The translations under genes and the position numbers were made by a program. This document shows, piece by piece, positions 39,243 to 48,299 of a stretch of DNA of 64,000 bases. The stretch's first letter is position 1. Each line of letters opens with the position of its first letter. The stretch comes from an uncultured Flavobacteriales bacterium (GTDB taxonomy: Bacteria; Bacteroidota; Bacteroidia; Flavobacteriales_G; Salibacteraceae): assembly GCA_943788725.1 (NCBI GenBank), contig CALSRJ010000003.1, forward strand, positions 310,001 to 374,000. Direction: 5' to 3'. Under the pieces are notes generated by a model that saw only the letters and a program-made list of their open reading frames with translations, ran no database searches and was not told the DNA's origin.

Positions 39243-39402
39243 AGCGAGGAGGCGATAGACGGTGGCACTCCCATAAAAACAAGTGGGGTCCTTTGATCAT
39301 TCGGCGCAGGGTGTTTTGAATTCAACGAGGAACCATGCTGCATGAATCCAGCGCAAGCACAGGAGGGAATAGAATGGAGTCGGAGCCCCTAATGGGGGCT
39401 TC

Positions 39403-40362
39403 TCAGCCTTCTACGTACACTCCCATGCCGCTGTATTTTTCAATACGAGCGTTGGTACGGCTTTCTGGCTTGAGGCGCTTCAAGGCATCGTACTGCTTCA
39501 AGATCTCATTCTTTACATTTTCGAAAGCTTCCGTAGGGTTGCAATGCGCGCCTCCTAGGGGTTCTTTGATGATGCCATCGATGAGGCCGTTGTCCAGCAT
39601 ATTATCTGCGGTCAACTTGAGTGCGTCCGCCGCAATTTCTTTGTAATCCCAGCTTCTCCACAGAATGGACGAACAAGACTCTGGAGAGATGACCGAATAC
39701 CACGTGTACTCCATCATCAGCACCTTGTCTGCTACTCCAATGCCCAATGCGCCTCCTGAAGCACCTTCACCAATGATGATGGCGATGACCGGTACGCGCA
39801 GGTTAAACATCTCGTAAATATTTCGTGCGATGGCTTCTCCTTGGCCGCGCTCTTCAGCTTCTAGACCAGGGAAAGCTCCTGGAGTATCGATGAAACAAAC
39901 AATGGGCTTGTTGAATTTTTCTGCCAGTCTAAAGAGACGCAAAGCCTTGCGGTATCCCTCAGGGTTTGCCATTCCGAAGTTTCGGTACTGGCGCATTTTG
40001 GTGTTGATGCCTTTTTGCTGACCTACAAACATGAAGGTCTTTCCATCAATGCTTCCAAAACCGCCTACCATGGCCTTGTCATCACGCACGCCTCGGTCTC
40101 CGTGCAGCTCGATGAAGTCGCCGCCGGTTACGGCTTGGATGTAGGCTAGGGTGTACGGGCGCTCGGGATGACGACTAACCTGCACCTTTTGCCACGGTGA
40201 AAGGTTTTTATAGATCTCTTTACGCGTGCTAACAAGCTTTGTCTCGAGCTCCTTGATGGATGCTACGCTCTTGAGCTTGCTCTTCTCCTTTACTTGACGA
40301 AGATTTTCGAGCTGTTCTTCCAGTTCTTGGATCGGCTTTTCGAAATCGAGGTATACTGCCAT
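39403..40362 (-). CDS. accA: Acetyl-CoA carboxylase carboxyltransferase subunit alpha
   Basis: [79 protein letters not shown]. Confidence 0.97.
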   Translation of the reverse strand: MAVYLDFEKPIQELEEQLENLRQVKEKSKLKSVASIKELETKLVSTRKEIYKNLSPWQKVQVSRHPERPYTLAYIQAVTGGDFIELHGDRGVRDDKAMVGGFGSIDGKTFMFVGQQKGINTKMRQYRNFGMANPEGYRKALRLFRLAEKFNKPIVCFIDTPGAFPGLEAEERGQGEAIARNIYEMFNLRVPVIAIIIGEGASGGALGIGVADKVLMMEYTWYSVISPESCSSILWRSWDYKEIAADALKLTADNMLDNGLIDGIIKEPLGGAHCNPTEAFENVKNEILKQYDALKRLKPESRTNARIEKYSGMGVYVEG

Positions 40363-40453
40363 AGAGATTCGTTTGAGGGGTCAAATGTAAGAGATTGATG
40401 GACTATCAAGCCGCTCTTCTCGCAGAATGCATTCGTTAGATACACATGAAGAA

Positions 40454-41311
40454 TCAGGCAGGCAATGCAGCAGTTAGCTTCACAGCTTCTGAGGCTTCCT
40501 TTACATCATGTACCCTTAAGATGTTGACGCCCCGCAATAATGCCAAGGTGTTTAAGACCGTCGTTCCATTCAGGGCTTCCTCTGGTGAGGTGCCCAATAC
40601 CTTGTTGATCATGCTCTTCCTAGAAAATCCACAAAGTATTGGAACGCCAAGAACTTGGAATTGGTCCAGGTCACTGAGTAGTTGATAGTTGTGTTCCAAG
40701 CTCTTCCCAAAGCCGAATCCCGGATCAACGATCACGTCATGCACGCCGATTCGGCGCAATGTGTCAAGGCGCTGGATGAAAAAGGAAAGTACTTCTTCGG
40801 TCACATCAACATACTCAGGTGCATCCTGCATGGTTTCTGGAGTGCCCTGCATGTGCATCAAAACGTAGGGGACTTGCAGCTCGGCAATGGTGGCGAACAT
40901 TTGCTCGTCTAGCTGGCCTCCGCTGACGTCGTTGATCATGTCGGCGCCCGCATCCACAGCCGCCCTAGCAACGGAAGATCGATAAGTGTCAACAGAGAGA
41001 ACGGCAGTGGGGAATTGTGCGCGTAATAAGGTCACGGCTGGGATGAGTCGCTCCATCTCCTCAGCTTCGGTCACTCCGGGTGCCTTTGGTCGGGTGGATA
41101 CCGCACCTATGTCGAGGATGGCGGCGCCAGCTTGCAAATGAAGCTTGGCCTTTTCTATGAGTTTAGAGGCCTCGTTGTACTTTCCGCCGTCAAAGAATGA
41201 ATCAGGTGTTACGTTGAGAATCCCCATCACTGCGGGTGTGGAAAGATCGATCAAAATGCCTCGGCAGTTGACCGTTCGTTTTTTCGGAATTGCTGTACTT
41301 TGCTCGCTCAT
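40454..41311 (-). CDS. folP: Dihydropteroate synthase
   Basis: VMGILNVTPDSFFDGGKY, ILDIGAVSTRPKAPGV, DVIVDPGFGFGKSLEHN. Confidence 0.96.
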   Translation of the reverse strand: MSEQSTAIPKKRTVNCRGILIDLSTPAVMGILNVTPDSFFDGGKYNEASKLIEKAKLHLQAGAAILDIGAVSTRPKAPGVTEAEEMERLIPAVTLLRAQFPTAVLSVDTYRSSVARAAVDAGADMINDVSGGQLDEQMFATIAELQVPYVLMHMQGTPETMQDAPEYVDVTEEVLSFFIQRLDTLRRIGVHDVIVDPGFGFGKSLEHNYQLLSDLDQFQVLGVPILCGFSRKSMINKVLGTSPEEALNGTTVLNTLALLRGVNILRVHDVKEASEAVKLTAALPA

Positions 41312-41328
41312 AGATGTGACGAAAATAG

Positions 41329-41865
41329 ATGGAACAAACGCTCAAACAATACGACGCCGCTTTTTTGAAATGCCGTGAGATCTTTTTCAAGAAGACCACG
41401 GACTATGGCACTGCTTGGCGCATACTGCGACCTAAGTCGCTGACGGATCAGATCTTCATCAAAGCACAGCGTATCCGAACCATTGAAGAGACAGGAGAAA
41501 ACAAGGTGGGTGAAGACGTGGGCGATGAATTTGTTGGCATCGTGAATTATTGCATCATGGCCTTGGTGCAATTGGAGCTCCCCGAATCTGAAGGAATGGA
41601 ATTAGGCGCAGAACGAGCCACTGAGGTGTACGATCAGAAAGCCACTTTGGCGCGTGATCTCATGATCAAGAAGAATACCGACTACGGTGAGGCTTGGCGA
41701 GACATGCGGGTGAGCTCATTGACTGACCTGATCTTGATGAAGATCTTACGCATCCGCCAGATCGAAGACAACAAGGGAAAAACCCTGATCTCTGAAGGCA
41801 TCGATGCCAATTACCTCGACATGATGAATTACGCCCTGTTCGCGCTCATCCGCTTGGCTGAATGA
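41329..41865 (+). CDS. DUF1599 domain protein (two internal repeats)
   Basis: KKTTDYGTAWRILRPKSLTDQIFIKAQRIRTIEE and KKNTDYGEAWRDMRVSSLTDLILMKILRIRQIED. Confidence 0.85.
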   Translation: MEQTLKQYDAAFLKCREIFFKKTTDYGTAWRILRPKSLTDQIFIKAQRIRTIEETGENKVGEDVGDEFVGIVNYCIMALVQLELPESEGMELGAERATEVYDQKATLARDLMIKKNTDYGEAWRDMRVSSLTDLILMKILRIRQIEDNKGKTLISEGIDANYLDMMNYALFALIRLAE

Positions 41866-41872
41866 TCCGAGC

Positions 41873-43111
41873 ATGGCTAGACTGCTCATCCTTAGCAACG
41901 TCCATGTAGAACCGAAATCTTCGGCGGCTGGACGGCGTATGCTGCAGCTCATGCGTGCATTCCTGGCTAAGGGTTATCAAATCACCTACGCGACGACGGC
42001 AGGGGAAAGCGTGTACGCGCATGATCTTTCTTCGGAAGGAATAGCCAACGCGAAGGTGGAAGTAAATGACACGGGCTTCGATGCTTGGGTGCAGCAGATC
42101 GACCCGACCCTTGTGCTTTTTGATCGTTTCATGGTGGAAGAGCAATTCGGTTGGCGTGTGAGGATCCATTGTCCGTCTGCCATTCGCATCTTGGATACGG
42201 AAGACTTGCATTGCTTGCGTTATGCCCGGGAAGCAGCTGTCAAAGAGAGGCGTTCCTTTGTGGAGGAGGATTTGTACCGGGATATTGCCTTCAGAGAAAT
42301 CGCAAGTATCCTCCGCTGTGACCTTAGCTTGATGATTTCTTCATATGAAATGGCTTTGTTACAGCGCGTATTTAGTGTAGATGCTTCTTTGTTGCATTAC
42401 ATGCCTTTTTTGGAGGATCCCAATAGTGATGCGTCTAAACAAAGCTGGCTTTCGTTTGAGCAGCGGGCTCACTTCATTTCAATTGGGAATTTCATGCACG
42501 CTCCAAACTTGGATGCGGTGAAGCAGTTGAAGGAGGTCGTTTGGCCCAAGATCCGCGCCAGATTGCCGAAGGTTGAATTGCATGTTTACGGTGCCTATCC
42601 AACACAGCAAGTGTTGGAGTGGAACGATCCAATGCATGGCTTCTTGGTGAAGGGGAGGGCAGAAGAGGCAGAAGCAGTGATCGGTCAGGCACGCGTGATG
42701 CTTGCGCCCTTGCGCTTTGGTGCAGGGTTGAAAGGAAAACTGGTCGACGCGATGCGTTGCGGCACGCCAAGCGTTACCTCGACTATCGGTGCGGAAGGGA
42801 TGTTGCTCGGAAAGGATTGGCCAGGAAGGGTAGAGGATGAGGAGGATGCGTTTGTCCATGCGGCGGTTGACTTGTACTCAGAAGAAGCGCGCTGGAACGA
42901 TGTACAAATGCATTGTACAGACTTGATCAACGGTGCGTTTAACGGCAAAGGGCATGTGCTTTTGTTTTGGAATCGCATGGATCATTTAATGGCTGAACTC
43001 GAGCAACATCGCAGAGCGAATTTTATGGGTGGGATGCTTTGGCACCATTCTACGCGGAGCACGGAGTACATGTCTAAGTGGATCGAGGCAAAGAATAAAG
43101 GGCAGCGCTAA
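41873..43111 (+). CDS. Glycosyltransferase family protein
   Basis: SNVHVEPKSSAAGRRMLQLMRAFLAKGYQITYATTA and APLRFGAGLKGKLVDAMRCGTPSVTSTIGAEGM. Confidence 0.82.
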   Translation: MARLLILSNVHVEPKSSAAGRRMLQLMRAFLAKGYQITYATTAGESVYAHDLSSEGIANAKVEVNDTGFDAWVQQIDPTLVLFDRFMVEEQFGWRVRIHCPSAIRILDTEDLHCLRYAREAAVKERRSFVEEDLYRDIAFREIASILRCDLSLMISSYEMALLQRVFSVDASLLHYMPFLEDPNSDASKQSWLSFEQRAHFISIGNFMHAPNLDAVKQLKEVVWPKIRARLPKVELHVYGAYPTQQVLEWNDPMHGFLVKGRAEEAEAVIGQARVMLAPLRFGAGLKGKLVDAMRCGTPSVTSTIGAEGMLLGKDWPGRVEDEEDAFVHAAVDLYSEEARWNDVQMHCTDLINGAFNGKGHVLLFWNRMDHLMAELEQHRRANFMGGMLWHHSTRSTEYMSKWIEAKNKGQR

Positions 43112-43119
43112 GGGGTATG

Positions 43120-43950
43120 CTACTCAATGACATGTAAGGTCACAGTTCTGTCGTTGAGGTCTTGCTTCAGTCTGTAATTATTGGTTGGCATCAACACCTT
43201 CAATGCAGCCACCTGCTCATGAGATACGGTGATTGGATGTTTAAAAACGATCCACTCCACGGATTCGGTGCACGGTGGTGTCGTCAAAGATCCAGCATAC
43301 AAGAAGTAATCTAAAATATCTGGTAAATTTTGGTTGAGGTCATATCCAGCATGCACTACTTTCTTTTCCTGTGGTTGGAGTGGAAGATAACTCTCAAGAA
43401 ACTGAAAGGGCTCACTGCTCAATCCTTCCTGGGCCATGATGCTTAAAACGAGGAAATTGTCATGTTTACCCTGGTGCACCATATGGAGTTCGAGGGGATA
43501 TCGGATTCCGTTCACAGTATGCTCCGCAGGCTCATGAAAGTGCATCTGGAGCAGATCAAACCGCTCGTTATTGTAAATGACAAAGTCGCCACGTTCAAAG
43601 CTGTATTGGATGGTATGTCCATTGTTCAGCACATCATGAATCTTGGTATACGGCGCATAATTGATTTCAAAATTGAGTACTGTCTCTTTGACATTCTCCG
43701 TAAAACATTCGATGATGTTGATGGGTGATTGGTGCTCTCCCCCACATGCAGAACCAAGGTGTTCAATCTCATCCCAATATTCTGGCCCGGTTTCTCCGTC
43801 GTAGCTCCATTCGGGCGTTGGGCTACTTGGTTGCCCTTGATCATCGGAGGGTAAGCTGATGGAAATCATGACGAAAATGGCAATGAGCGAAACGCCAATG
43901 CCCAGTTTCAATCTGGATCTTCGAATCATATCGACCAGTTTAGATACCAA
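43120..43950 (-). CDS. Alpha-class carbonic anhydrase, membrane-anchored or exported
   Basis: ACGGEHQSPINI, LLQMHFHEPAEHTVNGIRYPLELHMVHQG (Zn His ligands), YAGSLTTPPCTESVEWIVFKHPI; N-terminal hydrophobic segment. Confidence 0.95.
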   Translation of the reverse strand: MVSKLVDMIRRSRLKLGIGVSLIAIFVMISISLPSDDQGQPSSPTPEWSYDGETGPEYWDEIEHLGSACGGEHQSPINIIECFTENVKETVLNFEINYAPYTKIHDVLNNGHTIQYSFERGDFVIYNNERFDLLQMHFHEPAEHTVNGIRYPLELHMVHQGKHDNFLVLSIMAQEGLSSEPFQFLESYLPLQPQEKKVVHAGYDLNQNLPDILDYFLYAGSLTTPPCTESVEWIVFKHPITVSHEQVAALKVLMPTNNYRLKQDLNDRTVTLHVIE

Positions 43951-44140
43951 ATGAACAAAAGCCCTCCGTGTGGAAAATTGTTCGATATCAGCAAAGGGAC
44001 TGATAATAGAATGCTTATGATGCTATAAATCAATCAAGAGGGGCTCCAAAAAATGGGTCGGACGATAGGTTAATTAGGGTTAGCCTTTTGTCAATGTGAT
44101 GTACGATTGACGGCCAAATAAAGTTTCGAAAGGACAGAAT

Positions 44141-44725
44141 TTATTGAAAGAAGACTGCTCCCGTGCGTTTGGTGTATGTCTCGCCATTGGAGAGGGTAAC
44201 CTGTACTTCAACTTCAAAACCCAAGGTATCATTGTCTGGTTCGGCATTCAAATAGAGTTCATACCACTGTGTTCGAATATTCTCCTCTTGACCATCGATG
44301 AATGCATCGATGGTTGTGGTGTCCAGATCCGCTCGGATGCTGAACAAACCGGTGATGGTATCCCCTGCTTGGATGTCCTGATTGAAATCGTTGACGGTAG
44401 TGACAACGATGCTTTCAAAACGTTCATTCTTTGCTCCTAGGTCACCGGGTTCGGGGCATGAACAGGCCATGGCACTTTGGATGAATGGATTCGTGAACGA
44501 CATCGATGCAAGGTATTCTACCTCCAACGAGAGGGCGATTCCGGCATACTCATGCTTGGCAATCGGTTTATCCAGGTTGACAAATCCGCTCATCATTGAG
44601 ATGTGCCCGGTTTGTACATTGGATATGTCGAAGTATGGGTCTTCTATTTCTGGGCAGCGGCAACGGGTGCAGTTTGGAAGAAAGATGACTCCGCTGAAGA
44701 GGAGAAGAAGGAAGGTGCGTTTCAT
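44141..44725 (-). CDS. Hypothetical lipoprotein (DUF5034-like)
   Basis: Signal plus Cys (LLLLFSGVIFLPNCTRC), AMACSCPEPGDLGAKNERFESIVVTTVNDFN. Confidence 0.55.
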   Translation of the reverse strand: MKRTFLLLLFSGVIFLPNCTRCRCPEIEDPYFDISNVQTGHISMMSGFVNLDKPIAKHEYAGIALSLEVEYLASMSFTNPFIQSAMACSCPEPGDLGAKNERFESIVVTTVNDFNQDIQAGDTITGLFSIRADLDTTTIDAFIDGQEENIRTQWYELYLNAEPDNDTLGFEVEVQVTLSNGETYTKRTGAVFFQ

Positions 44726-45019
44726 AGGCGTGGTGTCGGGTGCTTAACGGAGCTAGATGCACTTTTCTTGTCTGACGCTAAAATAATAACAGCGCCGCAG
44801 GGCTCACTGCTCCGATCGATTTTTCGGCAATGAAAGGCTTTGGGCTCGTTGTATAGCGCAAGAGAAATCAGCGGCTAAACTTTTGGGCGAAAAGCGAAAA
44901 TGCCTTGAAATCTTTTGCGCTGGTGGGCATTGGCCTCGGCCTCACTTCTCCAAACCAATCATCTGCTTATTCGCATGGCAGAAATGCATGCTCAAAATGC
45001 CCTATGCGTTGTCTTTCTC

Positions 45020-45475
45020 CTAATAGATCTCCACGACGGTATGCGCCATGCCGTTGACCGAACAAGTTTCTCCTTTTCCAAGGTCCAGCAATTCTTTTCC
45101 CAGAGGGCTTTGCACAGAGATTCCCGTGACGGGCCAGTTTTCAACGACTACATTGCCAAAGGCGAGTCCTATGAACAAGTTATGACGTTGGGTTCGCACA
45201 ATGCATCCAGGTCCGACGATTTCTTGTGAAGGCTGACGCTCAAGAGCGTCGAGTTCATGCAGAAGGCGTTTTTCAGCATCTACTTGTTGCGAAAGGGTGG
45301 CCATTTCCATATGGGTCATTGCCCGCTCCGTATCGTGTTTGTCTCCGGCTGTGCTCTTCGCGTTGGACGCATTTGCGGATTGAAGTTCGAGCAGGCTTTC
45401 ACGCATCGTTGACAATCTAGCCAATAGATGCTGACGTACGCCTGCAATGACCGTCAATCTGTCTGGTGGATTCAT
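45020..45475 (-). CDS. GreA/GreB-like protein
   Basis: [25 protein letters not shown]...[14 protein letters not shown], a family often seen in Bacteroidota. Confidence 0.7.
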   Translation of the reverse strand: MNPPDRLTVIAGVRQHLLARLSTMRESLLELQSANASNAKSTAGDKHDTERAMTHMEMATLSQQVDAEKRLLHELDALERQPSQEIVGPGCIVRTQRHNLFIGLAFGNVVVENWPVTGISVQSPLGKELLDLGKGETCSVNGMAHTVVEIY

Positions 45476-46377
45476 CTGCTACGGCCTTTGTTATTCCTGC
45501 CCTTAGGCTTAGGACGGGCGGTTCTTCCCTTTGCAGAGGCGAACTTCTTTTTGGGCCGATTCTCTTGACGGGGAGGTGTGGTTTTTTTCGGTTTAGACGA
45601 GGGTGATTTTTTCTTTGGCTTTGGATCTGCTGTCTTGCTTGAATCTTTCAGCACCTCTTCCATCTTCAACACTTCGTCTTCGGTGAAAGGGCGCCACTGT
45701 CCGCTACCCACGTCCAATGTCATGTGCATGATCCGTGTACGCTTCAGTTTCATCACTTCGTACCCAAAGTATTCGCACATTCTTCGGATCTGTCGATTCA
45801 TTCCTTGTGTCAAGGTGATGCGAAAGGTGAATGCAGCAATCTGTTCCACTTTACACTTTCGGGTGACCTTTCCGAGGATAGGCACGCCTGTACTCATCTT
45901 TTGGATAAAGTCGTCGGTGACGCGCTGGTCAACGGTCACCTCATATTCCTTCTCGTGATCGTTTCCGGCGCGTAGGATCTTGTTCACAATGTCTCCGTCG
46001 CTCGTCATGAAGATCAAGCCCTCGCTGTCCTTGTCTAGGCGACCGATTGGGAAAACACGCGTTGGGTAATTGACGTAGTCTACGATGTTATCCCGTTCTC
46101 CTTTGGTATCAGTGGTGGTCACGATGCCGGGAGGCTTGTTAAAGACTAGGTAGACCCTGTCCTCATGGTTGTTTTCTACTTCACGCCCGTCTACGCGCAC
46201 TTTGTCGTTGCGCTTCACGCGTTGGCCGGTAGACGGATTTTTGCCGTTGATGCTGACACGGCCAAGTTCCACTAAGCGGTCGGCTTCCCTGCGTGAACAG
46301 ATGCCAGCTTCGCTTAGGAATTTATTGATCCGTATGCCCTCGTTTCCACTCATGAATTGCGGCCATGAAAGTAGCAC
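45472..46377 (-). CDS. RluB/RluF-type 23S rRNA pseudouridine synthase with basic C-terminal tail
   Basis: [32 protein letters not shown] (S4 domain), [39 protein letters not shown]. Confidence 0.92.
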   Translation of the reverse strand: MLLSWPQFMSGNEGIRINKFLSEAGICSRREADRLVELGRVSINGKNPSTGQRVKRNDKVRVDGREVENNHEDRVYLVFNKPPGIVTTTDTKGERDNIVDYVNYPTRVFPIGRLDKDSEGLIFMTSDGDIVNKILRAGNDHEKEYEVTVDQRVTDDFIQKMSTGVPILGKVTRKCKVEQIAAFTFRITLTQGMNRQIRRMCEYFGYEVMKLKRTRIMHMTLDVGSGQWRPFTEDEVLKMEEVLKDSSKTADPKPKKKSPSSKPKKTTPPRQENRPKKKFASAKGRTARPKPKGRNNKGRSR

Positions 46378-46392
46378 TAATTGGCACGCACA

Positions 46393-48222
46393 TTATTGGT
46401 ACCCTGCCGCCTGCAGGTTAAAGAGCTCAGCGTAGAGGAGGTCATTCTTGATCAAATCTTCATGTGTGCCAATTTCAAGCACTTTTCCATCCTGCAGTAC
46501 CATGATCCGATCGGCGATACGCACTGTGCTGAATCGGTGTGAGATAATGACTGCCGTTTTACCGATGGTCAGTTTAATGAATCGATCGAAAGCCTCCGTC
46601 TCGGCGCGTGCATCCAGGGCAGAAGTCGGCTCATCCAAGATCATCACTTGAGCATCCTTCATGTAAGCCCTCGCAATTGCGATCTTCTGCCATTGTCCTC
46701 CAGAAAGGTCTTTACCTCGTTTGAATCGCTTGCCCAATTGTTGGTCAATGCCCTCTGGTAGCTCTGAGATTACCTGATCTGCCAGACTGCGTTGCGCTGC
46801 ATCGGTGATGCGCAATTCATTTTCAATTTCTTCAATGGCACCCACCGCGATGTTTTCGCGAAGCGTCAATTCAAATTTCACGAAGTCTTGGAAGATCACC
46901 CCGAAGTAGGCTTGATACTGATCAGCGTCGTATTGCTGAATCGGTATACCATCTAAAAGAATTTCTCCTTCCGTTGGAACATAAAAGCCCAGAAGTAACT
47001 TGATCAACGTTGTTTTTCCAGCGCCATTCTCTCCTACAAAGGCCAGTTTCTCTCCTGATTTCAAGGTAAAACTGACATTGCGAACGACCCATTTATCTGT
47101 GTTCGGATACTTAAATCCAACATCCTTGAAAGCAAATCCTTCTGAGATTTTTTCGGGCATGGGAAGCTTTGGCTCGTCGTTTTCATCGATAAAGCGCAGG
47201 TCGAGGAATTCGAAATAGTCTTGGAGGTAGAGGGCCCGTTCTGTGATGGAGGTGAACCGCGTGAAAAACCCTTGCAATTTGCTCCGGAGTCGGTTGAAGG
47301 AGCCGGATAAAAAGGTGAGGTCTCCAAGGCTGAAAACACCTATCACGGTGCGGTAAACAATCAGAACGTAGGCTCCATAATACGTGCCTGTGCCTACGAT
47401 ATTGAAGAATGAGCCCCACCGAGCGCGTTGGCCTGCGAGCTTTTTACTAGCGATGTAGTAGATATTGGATAGTTCTTTGAACCGATCTGCGATGTAGCCA
47501 GAGAGAGCGAAAAGCTTCACTTCTTTTGCCGTGATGTCGCTCGCCCCAGCGTATCGCAGGTAATCCAATTCGCGGCGTTCCTGTGTCCAGCTGCGTGCTA
47601 GGGAGTAGCTCGTACCGCTGAACTTTATCTCGTTCATGATGGTCGGAACTACGGAGATGACTAAGAGTAGTATCAGCCATGGCTCAAAGACGATTACACC
47701 GCCGAGTAATGACACGATGACGATGATGTCTTCTCCTTGGGTAAGGACATTGGACATCAAGCCTACGCGTCCTGTAGTTTGCTGACGCGCTCGCTCGAGC
47801 TTGTCATAGAATTCAGAGTCTTCTAATTGAGAAAGCTTGATTTCCGCCGTTTTTCGAATGATGGTGACCGATGACTTGATCGAATACTGGTCTCCGAGTA
47901 GGGCGTCAGTGTAGGATATGCCCCGACGCAACAGATCTGACCCAATTGCCAAAGCGAACTCGGTTGCAATCAAGATCCACATGTGGTCAAGATCTTTGGT
48001 TTCTAGAGCGATCTGAAGCACTACTTCGTCGACGATCAGCTTGCCTACGTACAACATACCCAAAGGAAGAAAGGCGCTGATAACGCGGCCGATCAGGTTG
48101 GTGTAGAAGAGGGATGGGTTGACCGCGCTGATCTCTCTAAAGAATCGAGGAATAAACTTCAGAGAAGCGAAGCTTTCACGAAAATTGATCTTCTGAGGTT
48201 CGAGGGTGCGTCGTTTTGCCAT
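46393..48222 (-). CDS. ABC transporter, fused permease/ATPase
   Basis: FVGENGAGKTTLIKLLLGFY, LSGGQWQKIAIARAYMKDAQVMILDEPTSALD with N-terminal TM domain. Confidence 0.93.
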   Translation of the reverse strand: MAKRRTLEPQKINFRESFASLKFIPRFFREISAVNPSLFYTNLIGRVISAFLPLGMLYVGKLIVDEVVLQIALETKDLDHMWILIATEFALAIGSDLLRRGISYTDALLGDQYSIKSSVTIIRKTAEIKLSQLEDSEFYDKLERARQQTTGRVGLMSNVLTQGEDIIVIVSLLGGVIVFEPWLILLLVISVVPTIMNEIKFSGTSYSLARSWTQERRELDYLRYAGASDITAKEVKLFALSGYIADRFKELSNIYYIASKKLAGQRARWGSFFNIVGTGTYYGAYVLIVYRTVIGVFSLGDLTFLSGSFNRLRSKLQGFFTRFTSITERALYLQDYFEFLDLRFIDENDEPKLPMPEKISEGFAFKDVGFKYPNTDKWVVRNVSFTLKSGEKLAFVGENGAGKTTLIKLLLGFYVPTEGEILLDGIPIQQYDADQYQAYFGVIFQDFVKFELTLRENIAVGAIEEIENELRITDAAQRSLADQVISELPEGIDQQLGKRFKRGKDLSGGQWQKIAIARAYMKDAQVMILDEPTSALDARAETEAFDRFIKLTIGKTAVIISHRFSTVRIADRIMVLQDGKVLEIGTHEDLIKNDLLYAELFNLQAAGYQ

Positions 48223-48299
48223 TGATTAGTGTTAGGCAAAAAGTTGGCCATCGCTTCACTTCTGCCATTACGGCACGGACTTTTTTCAAAAGGGGCGAA

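Noticed and set aside
44726-45019. Possible small RNA or tRNA in the 294-nt spacer
   Set aside because: No cloverleaf, CCA-adjacent structure or convincing hairpin could be identified by eye.
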